Shown here in pieces: positions 1-8,630 of a DNA stretch of 64,000 bases (positions are counted from its first letter, which is position 1; each line of letters begins with the position of its first letter). The notes below the pieces were generated by a model. It worked only from the letters and a program-made list of their open reading frames with translations. It searched no databases and had not been told where the DNA came from. The stretch comes from Solidesulfovibrio sp. (lineage in GTDB: Bacteria; Desulfobacterota; Desulfovibrionia; Desulfovibrionales; Desulfovibrionaceae). Location of the stretch: NCBI RefSeq assembly GCF_038562415.1, contig NZ_JBCFBA010000011.1, positions 62,001 to 126,000 on the forward strand, written 5' to 3'. Both the position numbers and the translations under genes were made by a program.

Positions 1-138
1 TCCCAGCACTGACATTTGGAATGGGAGCAGGAGAAAAGCCCCGGAAATCCCGCCCATTGAGGCAAAGAAAGAAACCCCAAATGCGACTAACGGTGGAACC
101 AGTGGGGAGACTTCGATCCCGGCAGTAGCGAAGTACAT
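1..138 (-). CDS. TauE/SafE-family permease, N-terminal fragment (cut by window edge)
   Basis: The reverse complement reads an open frame of 46 codons from ATG at 138-136 to the window edge, beginning MYFATAGIEVSPLVPPLVAF and continuing with a hydrophobic stretch containing SMGGISGAFLLLPFQ. This resembles the first membrane segment of TauE/SafE anion exporters (sulfite/organosulfonate export, PF01925) of the kind common in sulfate reducers. A strong Shine-Dalgarno sequence (GAGGAGG, 144-150) lies just upstream of the ATG, which decides the start. The rest of the gene is outside the window, so length and intactness cannot be judged. The family assignment rests on a short N-terminus and is moderately sure. 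Confidence 0.6.
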   Translation of the reverse strand, partial: MYFATAGIEVSPLVPPLVAFGVSFFASMGGISGAFLLLPFQMSVLG

Positions 139-984
139 GGGAACCTCCTCGAGGGGGACCACTTGCACGAAAAATATATTTCCCGTGTGTGTTAAGTTGA
201 ACATATATGCTTAGGCAAACATGTCAACTCCCCAGCGCACTCACCGGAAATGTCTTATTTGACATCGGCAGGATCAAACATAGGACAATTTTGACTTATT
301 CCAAATATAACATAGCAAAGGATTTAGCAGGTCGATTCGATAGATGAAGTGAATTCACCCCGTTTCAATGGCAGGACTCTGCCATCCGACCCATCGGCAA
401 CCCCAAATACGAAGGAAACCGCGTATTTGACGAGCTGGACAAGGGATGAACCAGGAGAATCGGGACGGATCAGTGAAAGCAGGAAAGAAACAGAACCCGA
501 GTTGGCAACCGCGCCACAGGCCGACCACAGATGCGCCAACCAGACCGAAAACAGACCTAAAAAAACAAAAAATCCCGTTGGCTACTCGCCAACGAGATCA
601 CTTTTTGAAAGGGGCTTCTTTAAAGATTTTAGGGGGTTAAATCACGCTTTTGGCGTGTCAAGCAAGTGCTCTCCCCCTGAGCTACGGTCCTATAAACAGA
701 ATCAGGGAACAGGCTAAATGCCCCAAACTCGTCCCGAAGTCAATCCCAAATCTTTCGTTCCCAAGAAAAAGTTTGGGGCCAAAACCGTTGGCTTCGTTGG
801 CGCGTCGTTGGCTCGGGGTAAGTACGGATTTGGTATGGGGAGGTCAAGGGGTTTTTACTCGGGGGAGGAGAAATTCGGACGTTCGTGCGATCAGGTTAAT
901 AAAAATAAACAATAAAATCAATATGTTGTTATGCAACTAGCCTCTATATCCATACAGACTAGTCAACTAACGCATTGACAAAGC
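139..984. other. Intergenic stretch without supported genes
   Basis: About 850 bases between the permease start and the ROK gene. Several short open frames exist on both strands, but none has a convincing ribosome binding site, codon use or recognisable product. The stretch holds the promoter region of the permease (AT-rich, about 160-330), a truncated tRNA-Val-like sequence (653-691, minus), and small GTTGGC-containing repeats near 578-597 and 786-815. From about 890 onwards the sequence becomes strongly AT-rich, marking the edge of the low-GC island that carries the next gene. Confidence 0.5.
653..691 (-). pseudogene. tRNA-Val(GAC) 5-prime fragment
   Basis: On the minus strand the sequence has a plausible tRNA 5-prime half: acceptor strand AGGACCG, then TA, a perfect D stem GCTC/GAGC around loop AGGGGGA, and anticodon stem CTTGC with loop TTGACAC (anticodon GAC, valine). 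The 3-prime strand of the anticodon stem should read GCAAG but reads GCCAA, and no variable region, T arm or 3-prime acceptor strand follows. It is therefore a truncated tRNA copy, not a working gene. Such fragments are typical scars of site-specific integration or recombination at tRNA genes, which fits its position just outside the low-GC island starting near 890. Confidence 0.55.
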
Positions 985-2568
985 ATGACTATTGATCCAA
1001 GTGCAATAAAATTTTTTAAAATGAGCTCACAGATGAAATCAAAACTGATGTTAGGTGCAGTTGAAGCTGGTGGAACAAAATTTGTGTGCACTGTTGGAGA
1101 TATAGCAGACTGTAAGCCAATAATCTATAAACAGACAACAATAACAACATCCGATGACCCTGGTAAAACTTTAAAATTAGTAATTGATTGGTTCCAGTTA
1201 CAACAAAAAATAAAATCAAAAAAACTATTAGGTATTGGAATTGCTTCTTTTGGCCCTCTTTGCCTCAATACAGACTCTGAACATTATGGTTCGATTATGT
1301 CGACACCCAAAAAAAATTGGTCAAATTTCAACATTTTAAATGAATTTAACAAAAATTTTCCAGATACTAAAATATATATTGATACAGATGTAAATGGTTC
1401 AGCGCTAGGTGAATTCTATTTTGGCGCAGCAAAAGGATTGTGTAATTTTATTTATATTACAATAGGAACTGGTATTGGAGCAGGGGGCATGGTTAATGGT
1501 AAACTTATTCATGGTCTCACACACCCCGAAATGGGCCACATTAAAATTAAAAGAATTGAAGGAGATACTTTTACCGGCAACTGTCAGTACCATGGAGATT
1601 GCTGGGAAGGATTATGTTCCGGCCCAGCTTTTTATGCAAGAGCTAATATTGGTGCGGAATATTTACCAATCACTACTAATGCATGGGACTTAGAAATTCA
1701 ATACACAGCGGCAGCGGTAACGAATATCATATACTGTTTTTCACCTGAAAAAATTATTATCGGAGGAGGTATTAGTAAAGGAGGAACCACTGGCTCTGAA
1801 GAATTTCTCAAAAGAATTAGAGAAAAAGTTCTTTCAACAGTAAATAATTACATCGTCACCAAAGAACTCACTCAAGAAAATATTGGCAATTATATTGTCA
1901 CACCTGCTTTAGGCAATAATTCAGGTAGTTACGGGGCGTTGATGCTCGCGAACACAGCATTCTCTTTAGACACTCTCACAGCTGAAGATTCTAGAAAACG
2001 AATAGAGAAAGAAGACGACTTGATAAACCATCGAATGTCATGGTGTGTTGGCTCCAACTCTTTCCTACTTGCTGCACTGATGGTTGCTTCTAACAATTCC
2101 AAACCGAACATATTCTCAGGGATGGTCAAAGGATTCATTCCTTATGCAGGATTAACACTATCAATCAGTTTCACAATCTCTATACTAGCTGCATATTTCG
2201 CGACATGGAATTGGAGACGTCATTGCGAAATACACAGAAACAGGTTTACATTTTCACCGACACCTATTGCGCTCCCTGGAAGTATCGCTTCAATATTATC
2301 ACCAACAATATTTATATCAATTTGGATTGTTTTAATCCGCACTCAGCACTACATTTTTCAGAGCGAGTCTTGCCCTGCCTTTACGAATGAAGTTCAAGCT
2401 GTGCCATATATCCTATCAGGGATAGCAATATCATTTTCAATAGTTTTATTTGCTTTGTCTTTATGGATTTTACTTTTTTTCACAAAGAATTGCAATTTCA
2501 TACCAGAGAAACGCTCCGAAACAGAAAGACATCACTTATTAATAATCACAAATATTTTATATTACTAG
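985..2568 (+). CDS. ROK-family sugar kinase (fructokinase-like) fused to a C-terminal membrane domain
   Basis: Residues about 25-330 are a ROK kinase: the phosphate-binding motif LGAVEAGGTKFVC, the central TIGTGIGAGG glycine loop, and the zinc-binding stretch GNCQYHGDCWEG that is typical of ROK fructokinases. The usual family length is about 300 residues. Here the protein runs on to 527 residues with about four hydrophobic segments (near 355-375, 395-418, 435-455, 475-505). No clear Shine-Dalgarno precedes ATG 985, and the ATGs at 1021 or 1036 are possible starts. The base composition is far more AT-rich than the rest of the window, which suggests acquisition by transfer. Kinase activity on a hexose such as fructose is inferred from the family; the role of the membrane tail is unknown. 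Confidence 0.7.
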   Translation: MTIDPSAIKFFKMSSQMKSKLMLGAVEAGGTKFVCTVGDIADCKPIIYKQTTITTSDDPGKTLKLVIDWFQLQQKIKSKKLLGIGIASFGPLCLNTDSEHYGSIMSTPKKNWSNFNILNEFNKNFPDTKIYIDTDVNGSALGEFYFGAAKGLCNFIYITIGTGIGAGGMVNGKLIHGLTHPEMGHIKIKRIEGDTFTGNCQYHGDCWEGLCSGPAFYARANIGAEYLPITTNAWDLEIQYTAAAVTNIIYCFSPEKIIIGGGISKGGTTGSEEFLKRIREKVLSTVNNYIVTKELTQENIGNYIVTPALGNNSGSYGALMLANTAFSLDTLTAEDSRKRIEKEDDLINHRMSWCVGSNSFLLAALMVASNNSKPNIFSGMVKGFIPYAGLTLSISFTISILAAYFATWNWRRHCEIHRNRFTFSPTPIALPGSIASILSPTIFISIWIVLIRTQHYIFQSESCPAFTNEVQAVPYILSGIAISFSIVLFALSLWILLFFTKNCNFIPEKRSETERHHLLIITNILYY

Positions 2569-2873
2569 AACTGATCCTTTACACAACCTATTCCCTTGCA
2601 CTATGCACAGATACTGACATTACAAACAATATCGCAAAAGTATCAAGCATTAGTGGAATTATACTTTCTTTAATATTCGTCATTGTCTACTTAATTGTTT
2701 TTAAACCGAGCCGCGAGGCAGGATTTCTTAATATTGATCCTGCGAAATCATCGAGATTACTTTTGATGATTAGATTTCAACACTTTTCACCAGTTATATT
2801 TTTTTTACTATGGACATTATTTTTTTACTATGTAACCCATTTACTCCCTTTACAGGTATATTATGCCTTCTAA
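2463..2873 (+). CDS. Small AT-rich membrane protein of unknown function
   Basis: This open frame overlaps the end of the ROK fusion gene by about 105 bases in another frame. The protein has three strongly hydrophobic segments (about residues 31-50, 62-83 and 108-130) and the same AT-rich codon use as its upstream neighbour, so the frame is probably real. No family is recognised. The true start is uncertain: ATG 2463 has no obvious ribosome binding site. The overlap and similar character leave open that a frameshift once split a single polytopic protein, with this piece being its C-terminal end. Confidence 0.4.
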   Translation: MDFTFFHKELQFHTRETLRNRKTSLINNHKYFILLELILYTTYSLALCTDTDITNNIAKVSSISGIILSLIFVIVYLIVFKPSREAGFLNIDPAKSSRLLLMIRFQHFSPVIFFLLWTLFFYYVTHLLPLQVYYAF

Positions 2874-3175
2874 AGTACAGACCCACTGTAAAGCTCCCGC
2901 ATTTAGTGCCAGTCGAAAGTTGAGAGTTCCGGCGAGTTGATGGCGAGGTCAGCGAGAGAACCGTCAATTTTCATGTAACCAACATTCTGCGGAAGCTTCA
3001 AGTGGTGAACCGAGCGCAGGCCGTGGCGGTAGCGATCCGTTCCGGTTTGGTCGAAATTGGCTGATCCAGTTTCCGGTCGTTTTGTCCTGTCAGTTCTGAC
3101 AGGTGAAATTCCCATCTACTGGTGTACTCTAGCCGAATCCTGTCCACACTCTTTGGAGCACGAAAGGGGGACACC
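2874..3175. repeat. Intergenic region with perfect 7-bp inverted repeat at 3086-3103
   Basis: The gap between the AT-rich island and the flavodoxin-like gene contains CCTGTCA-GTTC-TGACAGG (3086-3103), a perfect inverted repeat with a 4-base loop. It lies about 70 bases upstream of the next start codon and could be an operator or the scar of an insertion-sequence end. A 70-codon open frame on the minus strand (2903-3115) spans most of the gap but is not recognisable and is not called as a gene. Base composition returns to near the host average here. Confidence 0.35.
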
Positions 3176-3940
3176 ATGAAGATTGCCGTCATCAATGGCA
3201 GCCCGAAGGGAAGAGAGAGCGTTACCCAGTTGATGGTTAGTTCGTTTTTACAAGGAGCGGAGCGGGCCGGTGCGGAGACCGTTACGGTTTTTCTGGCGGA
3301 AAAAGACATCAGGCATTGCCTGGGGTGCATGGCCTGCTGGTTCAAGACCCCGGGGGAATGCATCATTGACGATGACGACATGGCGGATATTCTCTCCCAA
3401 AGCGAAGACGCCGATGTAGTCGTTCTGGCCACTCCGCTCAAGTACGCTAACGTGTCCAGCATGCTAAAAGTCTTTATCGAGCGGCTGCTGGTTTTCGCCA
3501 ATCCGTACATTCTGGTCGACCAGGCAGGCGAAACGCGGCATCCGAAGAAAGCACCAGGAGCGGAGTCTTCTTTCTATCGTGCCAAGTTGGTGGCTATCGC
3601 CAACGGCGGTCTGGGCCAGAGAGGGCATTTTCAGGTGCTCAGCCACTGGATGCACCGCCTGGCACTCAACAACCTTACGGAAGTCATCGGGGAAATCTAT
3701 GCTCCCCAGGGGCCACTATTGGCCAATCCGCCAGACGAATTGCGGCCGGTCATCGCCGACTACCTGCGGATGCTGGAAAAGTCCGGAACCGAGATAGTCA
3801 CTGATGGCGGTATATCTGCTGAAACGCAAGCATTGCTTGACCGTGACTTGATTCCCGAAGAAATCTATCTCCAACAAATAAACTGCTATTTTAAAATGTT
3901 ACTGAGCTCAGTGAAACATCCCTATGTCGGTAGTTGGTAA
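3176..3940 (+). CDS. Iron-sulfur flavodoxin-like NAD(P)H-dependent oxidoreductase
   Basis: The protein starts MKIAVINGSPKGRESVTQ, the FMN phosphate-binding loop of the flavodoxin-like NADPH-dependent FMN reductase superfamily. Around residues 47-61 it carries CLGCMACWFKTPGEC, a compact CX2CX2CX7C cysteine motif like that of iron-sulfur flavoproteins (Isf), which bind a 4Fe-4S cluster next to FMN. Electron transfer between ferredoxin-type donors and small acceptors is the likely role. ATG 3176 is chosen because of the strong AAAGGGGG Shine-Dalgarno at 3164-3171. The last 20-odd residues look unrelated to the family and run up to an IS3 remnant on the other strand, so the C-terminus may have been altered by that insertion. 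Confidence 0.75.
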   Translation: MKIAVINGSPKGRESVTQLMVSSFLQGAERAGAETVTVFLAEKDIRHCLGCMACWFKTPGECIIDDDDMADILSQSEDADVVVLATPLKYANVSSMLKVFIERLLVFANPYILVDQAGETRHPKKAPGAESSFYRAKLVAIANGGLGQRGHFQVLSHWMHRLALNNLTEVIGEIYAPQGPLLANPPDELRPVIADYLRMLEKSGTEIVTDGGISAETQALLDRDLIPEEIYLQQINCYFKMLLSSVKHPYVGSW

Positions 3941-4294
3941 TCCCTGAAGGCAGCGGGGGAATGGTTTTTGAAGTCCTTCCAAGTTTTCCGTAGGCACTTG
4001 AAGGACAAACTGGCCAATAAAAAGCGTCCATCCGATATTGAGGGCGTGCCCCAGTTGCTCCATGAAAACCAATATCCGCCGATAGCCGAACCGGGGAAAC
4101 GGGTCCGACAGCTGTTTCATGGCCGCCAGGAGCGGACCATCCCGGGCCTCGAGACGCGACGCATCGCCAAGCGTCGAGCGGGAAACGGAAAACAGCGCAC
4201 ACGCCTTGCACTCAAAGAAAAGCATCCGGCCGATGCCTATGACTGGAATCTCGCCGTGGACTGCAATCCGGTCACGGGAACGCCAACGCGTCAC
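3908..4294 (-). pseudogene. IS3-family transposase OrfB remnant
   Basis: The minus-strand frame contains SVSRSTLGDASRLEARDGPL followed by a PRFGYRRI segment, the N-terminal helix-turn-helix-like portion of IS3-family (IS407/IS2-type) OrfB transposases. The DDE catalytic core (usually another 150 or more residues, with the integrase rve domain) is absent, and the frame ends in unrelated sequence. No OrfA or terminal inverted repeats were recognised nearby. It is a decayed insertion-sequence fragment lying between the flavodoxin-like gene and the convergent cyclase-family gene. Confidence 0.6.
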
Positions 4295-4447
4295 CGCCCT
4301 GCCGGCGAACCTTCCCGTTCACCGGGATACCGAGTGATTCTCCCGGTAAACGGCCGCGAGGGGCTTTCGGTGCAGCCTGTTACAAGCCCGCGTTGTTCGC
4401 ACACGCCGAGCGGCTTCCACCATATTTCATCATATCATATGCAATAG

Positions 4448-5290
4448 TCAGGGAAGGATGGCAAATACCCTGGCAGGAAATCCCGATCCATCTTTTGGTT
4501 TTGGAAATGTAGAAATGACCAAAGCACCGGCTTCAGGCACCTCATCCAGGTGCGCCAGAAGTTCAATTTGATAATGGTTGCTTTTCAATATATAGGTTTC
4601 CAAGGAATAATCGTCCTTTGAAGTGGCAATTCCTGGATCAGTATCCGTTGTTTCGTGACCAGAAGCCGTTATCTTACGATCTTCGTAGAGATACTTCAGG
4701 ACTTCCATGCTCCAGCCAGGATAGTGCGCGATTCCCCCCGCATCCTTGTTCTGCATAGCCTCCATATCGGGCCACCGTTTCGACCAGTCGGTACGCAGAG
4801 CGACGAATGCCCCTTCCGGGATCTGACCATGCTTCTTTTCCCAATTCCTGACGTCTTCCATCGTAATGGTATAGTCTGGATTTGTTGCCACGGCTTCATG
4901 GACATCAACAACAACTAACGGAAGGATCATCTCTTCCACGCCAATCTGATCTACGGTACGCATGCCTTTTACAAAATGCGCAGGCGGATCGACGTGAGTA
5001 CCCCATTGCCCTACATGCGTAAAGGATTGGGCATAAAATCCGCTTCCTAATTTTCCTACCCCAGGTTCATACCAATACAATGTTTCCAACTTCTCGTCAG
5101 GGAACCCCTTCCAATGCGGGATGCCTGGTGCAAACGCATGGGTAAGATCGACGAATTTCTTTTCCTTGATAACACGCCAGGCATCGTCAAGAGAAAGGCC
5201 ATCCGCAGCCATGCAATATTGTGCATTCATTAAAAACATACATGCCATTAAAAACACAAATCCCTGAACAGAACCGTGCCTTCGCTTCAT
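4448..5290 (-). CDS. Secreted cyclase-family (kynurenine formamidase-like) metal hydrolase
   Basis: After an N-terminal signal peptide (basic start MKRRHGS, hydrophobic core, cleavage probably after QYCMAA) the mature protein carries the cyclase signature QWGTHVDPPAHF, the divalent metal-binding HXGTHXDXPXH motif of PF04199 with its first His replaced by Gln. Members hydrolyse arylformamides, isatin or other cyclic amides; the substrate here is unknown. The likely start is ATG 5290, preceded by GAGGGA; an upstream in-frame ATG (5326) would add 12 residues and has no good ribosome binding site. It follows a membrane protein gene in the same orientation by about 80 bases and probably forms a two-gene operon with it. 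Confidence 0.75.
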   Translation of the reverse strand: MKRRHGSVQGFVFLMACMFLMNAQYCMAADGLSLDDAWRVIKEKKFVDLTHAFAPGIPHWKGFPDEKLETLYWYEPGVGKLGSGFYAQSFTHVGQWGTHVDPPAHFVKGMRTVDQIGVEEMILPLVVVDVHEAVATNPDYTITMEDVRNWEKKHGQIPEGAFVALRTDWSKRWPDMEAMQNKDAGGIAHYPGWSMEVLKYLYEDRKITASGHETTDTDPGIATSKDDYSLETYILKSNHYQIELLAHLDEVPEAGALVISTFPKPKDGSGFPARVFAILP

Positions 5291-5368
5291 AATTCCCTCG
5301 TAAAAACACAGTGACACAATGAGCACGCCCCTTGGGGAACGGCAACGTCATGCAGTCGTATCCTTATC

Positions 5369-5932
5369 CTATGAAACATGATGTTGTTGCCGTTTTGCAC
5401 GGGCCAGCCTCGTGTACCACGATGTAAAAATCACTGCGAATATCAGCATCGAATTGGAAGCAACTTCATATATCAGACCAGACACCAAAAAATGATTAAT
5501 TTTCCCATATGCCAGAACCGCATTCAGCGAAAAAGTAAAAGCCCAAAAGGAGGAAACAAAGGTATTTGACCGTATAAATTCCTTATTGCCCCACACCTCT
5601 TTGCCAACCTGCTCCCGAGCGTAATCCAGTGTAAACGGTTTTCCGATCACTATTCCGATCCAAGCGGCCAACCCGAGAAAGCCGCTTGTCATTACCCCCA
5701 TATACTGAATGAAAAAAGAGTCTTCGAATCCGATAACCAGGACCGCTGAAAAGAAAAAGAAAACGAGTCCGGTCCACAAAATAATGCCTCGGTGAATACG
5801 CAGAACACCAAGAATAATACACAATACCAATGCAGCCAAAAGGCCGATCTTCAGCCTAAACAAACTTCCCTGTGCTATCACCAAAAAAGCCAGCCATGGA
5901 GCGAATACTAAAATCATTTTGACCGGTGACAT
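5369..5932 (-). CDS. Polytopic membrane protein of unknown function
   Basis: A 187-residue protein with about five hydrophobic segments spread over the length (near 5-25, 28-46, 48-68, 75-97, and two C-terminal ones around 125-145 and 148-170) and a short basic tail ending RAKRQQHHVS. No domain is recognised with confidence; the architecture is loosely reminiscent of septation-type YciB proteins, but this is not supported by a motif. ATG 5932 has GAGGTG eight bases upstream. It is the first gene of a probable operon with the downstream cyclase-family gene, so it may transport or sense the substrate or product of that enzyme. Confidence 0.55.
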   Translation of the reverse strand: MSPVKMILVFAPWLAFLVIAQGSLFRLKIGLLAALVLCIILGVLRIHRGIILWTGLVFFFFSAVLVIGFEDSFFIQYMGVMTSGFLGLAAWIGIVIGKPFTLDYAREQVGKEVWGNKEFIRSNTFVSSFWAFTFSLNAVLAYGKINHFLVSGLIYEVASNSMLIFAVIFTSWYTRLARAKRQQHHVS

Positions 5933-6090
5933 GTTTCACCTCGGCAAGCCCATTTCCATATTCTGCGCATTGAAGGGACATAGCAAATTCCAACAACGCC
6001 TATCAAGCTGTTTTTCCTAAATGTTTTGCGGATTACAATAAAAAAATATCGCGTGTCGCCGTGATGAAAGATGCTGGCTGGTGTCCGTCG

Positions 6091-6111
6091 CCTCGATCTG
6101 CCGGATCGAGG
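6091..6111 (-). terminator. Possible hairpin downstream of the permease gene
   Basis: CCTCGATC-TGCCG-GATCGAGG forms a perfect 8-bp stem about 100 bases past the permease stop codon. No clear T-tract follows on the minus strand, so its role as a terminator is uncertain. The rest of the gap 5933-6211 shows no gene. Confidence 0.3.
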
Positions 6112-6211
6112 GCATGTTCGCGAGAAGACCGCACGTGGGGAAACACGCTGGCCGTGTGCACACTATGCGCATCTGCTGAAAACTGTTTAACGGCACTGCC
6201 GCTTTTCACCC

Positions 6212-7295
6212 TCAAATCACGGCATTGAAAAGATAGCCCACCAACAGGATCCCCAACCCCACCACACCGGCAAAGACAAGAATCAAACGCGGCTTGAGCA
6301 CCTTGCGCAAGATCACCATCTCGGGAAGCGACAGGGCGATAACCGGCATCATGAAGGCCAGGACGGTGCCAAGCGCCGCCCCCTTCCCCAATAACGCCTC
6401 GACCACGGGCACGATTCCGGCCGCATTGGAGTACATGGGGATGCCAATCAACACGGCTGCCGGCACCGACCACCAGGCGCCCTTGCCCATGATCGCGGCC
6501 ATGAACCCTTCGGGCACATAGCCGTGGATTCCCGCTCCCACCGCGATACCGGCCACGACATACGGCCAGACCTTGCCGACGATGTCCTTGACCGCCCGCA
6601 GCCCGGCCTCGATGCGCTCCGCCCAGGCCTGCTCGTCGGCAGGAACCTGCGACGGATCGGTTCGAATCTGCAGCACCCAATCCTCGACAGCGGATTCCAG
6701 ATTGAGCCGGCCAAGCACCCACCCGGCCAGGATGGCCACCGCCAAGCCCGTGCCGAGGTACAGCGCGGCCACCTTCCAGCCCAGGAGGCCGTAGAGCAGG
6801 ACCAGGGCGATCTCGTTGACCATGGGCGCGGCGATCAGAAAGGAGAAGGTCACGCCCAGGGGCACCCCGGCCGTGACGAACCCGATGAACAGCGGCACGG
6901 CCGAACAGGAGCAGAAGGGCGTGACGATGCCGAGCAGCGCGGCCATGACGTTGCCGACGGATTCCCTCTTGCCGGCAAGGATGCGTCTGGTGCGTTCCGG
7001 CGTGAAAAACGTCCGGACAATACCCACGCCAAAAACCACGAGGGTCAGCAGCAGGAGCACCTTGGGTGTGTCATAGAAAAAAAACTCCAAGGCGTCGCCG
7101 AGATGGCTGCCCCGGGTCAGGCCAAGCAGATCATAGGTCATCGCCCGCGACAAGCCGGGCAGCACCGTAGGCCAGCCACCAGACAGCCAGGGCCGGCGCC
7201 AGCAGCAACAGATACCGGACAAGCTTCCCGTTCCGGATAGCCGACCCCGCCACGGCCTCCTTGGCGCAGCAGGTCTTGCCGTCGAGTGGTTCCAT
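6212..7295 (-). CDS. Permease of the DUF318/ArsP_1 family (PF03773), apparently frameshifted near its N-terminus
   Basis: The main frame (ATG 7141 to 6212, 309 residues) is a polytopic permease with hallmark segments GIVTPFCSCSAVPLFIGF and GIPMYSNAAGIVPV, typical of PF03773 transporters implicated in export of organoarsenicals or other thiophilic compounds. A separate frame begins at ATG 7295 behind GAGGAG and encodes MEPLDGKTCCAKEAVAG plus a membrane segment, then stops at 7131, overlapping the main start. Reading through by shifting one base near 7163-7170 would join WLAY to VLPGLSRAMTYDLL without loss, so the two pieces look like one gene split by a single-base indel (mutation or sequencing error). 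An 18-bp palindrome lies 60 bases upstream. Confidence 0.75.
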
Positions 7296-7355
7296 GCAAT
7301 CGTCTCCTCATCGGCCGCTTCGCGGCGTTGTCGGTCAAACCCACTAATTTTCTTA

Positions 7356-7373
7356 TTTTGCCAATTGGCAAAA
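7356..7373. promoter_or_regulatory. 18-bp palindromic operator upstream of the permease
   Basis: TTTTGCCAATTGGCAAAA is a perfect 18-bp palindrome in the gap between xdhC and the permease start at 7295. Its position upstream of the permease start fits a repressor site, possibly for an ArsR-like or redox regulator. The cognate protein is not identified; the nearby ArsR has a different palindrome in front of its own gene. Confidence 0.55.
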
Positions 7374-7490
7374 CAAGGGGCAAGAAAAACGGCCCTTCGG
7401 GCCAGCATTTACCATGCGCCCAACGCGCCCATCAAACTCCGCCCAAGGTACCGGACCAACCCTTGCCCACACGCCCGCAGACGGGAGCGC

Positions 7491-8588
7491 CTATCCCCGT
7501 ACACGGCCAAGGCGCTGCGAACGGGCCAGAACCAGTTGCGCCACAACGCTGAGGGCCGTCTCTTCCGGCGTCGCCCCGCCGATCGGCAAGCCGATCGGGC
7601 AGTGCACGCGCGCGACGTCGTCCGGGGCAAAGCCGCCTTGCCCGACCTGGGCGACCCGGGCCAACCCGTCGGCTTTGCAGCCCATCATGCCGATATACCC
7701 CGCCCCGGTCCCCAGGGCCTGGGCCAGGACCGCCGTGTCATGGGCATGTCCCCGGGTCATGACGACCACCGAGGCTTCCGCGCCCAGGGAGCGTCCCGCG
7801 AAGCAATCCTGAAAGTCGTCCAGCACGACCACCTCGTCGGCCTGGGAAAAGCGCTCGGGGCTGGCATACCCGGGGTCGTCATCCAGGATGACGACGCGAA
7901 AGCCGGCCAGGGCCGCCAGCCGGGCCACAAGCCGCCCCACCCTGCCCGCGCCCAGGATATAGACGGGATCGCGGGGCAGCACCGGCTCCAGGAAATAGGC
8001 CTGGCCCTCGAGCGTACCCGCCACCGGCGCCGTTGCCTCGCCGCCCAGCCGGAGCGCCTGGGCCACGCCCGCCGCTGTCGGCAAATGCCCGGCCAGCACC
8101 CCCTGGGGCCCGAGCAGGCAGCGCGTCGCCCCCTGGCCGCCGGCCCCGTCGCCGACGCCCGCCGGGGACACAAGCAGGCTCGGCAGCCCCTTGGCCAGGC
8201 GCTCCCCCAGGAGCCGAAAGAGCGTCACGGTTCGGGCCTCCGGGGCAAGGCGTTCCACGAAGATCCGTTCGATGCTCCCGGCGAGGCCGGCCTCCCGATC
8301 CGCGACGGAGCCGAGCCCCGAACAGTCGAGCAACCGGGGAAGGCCCGTCGCCCAAACCTGGGCGGCCTCGGCCAGGACCCTGCGTTCGAGGCCGCCGCCC
8401 TCGGTTTCGCCGACGATGCGCCCCCCGCGGTCCACGAGCAGCTTGGCGGTTGCGGCCAAGGCCCCGGGCTTGGCCACCGGGACGATCGTCGCGACCACGA
8501 TTGCCTGGCCACGGCCCAGGCAATCGTTGACGGTCCGCATGGCCACGGCCGGCGCCACCGTCATGTTGTCATGGAAGATATTGCTCAT
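7491..8588 (-). CDS. xdhC: XdhC/CoxI-family molybdoenzyme maturation protein
   Basis: The 365-residue protein has the N-terminal XdhC/CoxI domain and a C-terminal Rossmann domain beginning at VYILGAGRVGRLVARLAALA (about residue 226), with downstream VVMTRGHAHDTAVLAQAL and the ending CPIGLPIGGATPEETALSVVAQL, all diagnostic of XdhC. These proteins bind the molybdenum cofactor and insert it, often with a terminal sulfido ligand, into xanthine dehydrogenase or aldehyde oxidoreductase. ATG 8588 has GGGGAG upstream. It follows acr3 by 42 bases in the same direction, so it is likely cotranscribed with arsR and acr3, an unusual association. No xanthine dehydrogenase-type target gene is in the window. 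Confidence 0.85.
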   Translation of the reverse strand: MSNIFHDNMTVAPAVAMRTVNDCLGRGQAIVVATIVPVAKPGALAATAKLLVDRGGRIVGETEGGGLERRVLAEAAQVWATGLPRLLDCSGLGSVADREAGLAGSIERIFVERLAPEARTVTLFRLLGERLAKGLPSLLVSPAGVGDGAGGQGATRCLLGPQGVLAGHLPTAAGVAQALRLGGEATAPVAGTLEGQAYFLEPVLPRDPVYILGAGRVGRLVARLAALAGFRVVILDDDPGYASPERFSQADEVVVLDDFQDCFAGRSLGAEASVVVMTRGHAHDTAVLAQALGTGAGYIGMMGCKADGLARVAQVGQGGFAPDDVARVHCPIGLPIGGATPEETALSVVAQLVLARSQRLGRVRG

Positions 8589-8630
8589 TTCGCGGCACTC
8601 CCCTTGGCCGGCGCGCGGGCGGGCTTCCCC

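Noticed and set aside
349-940. Several short plus-strand open frames in the left gap
   Set aside because: No ribosome binding sites, no family resemblance, and they cross the tRNA fragment.
2903-3115. A 70-codon minus-strand frame as a gene or transposase end
   Set aside because: No recognisable similarity and no start signal; kept only as part of the intergenic note.
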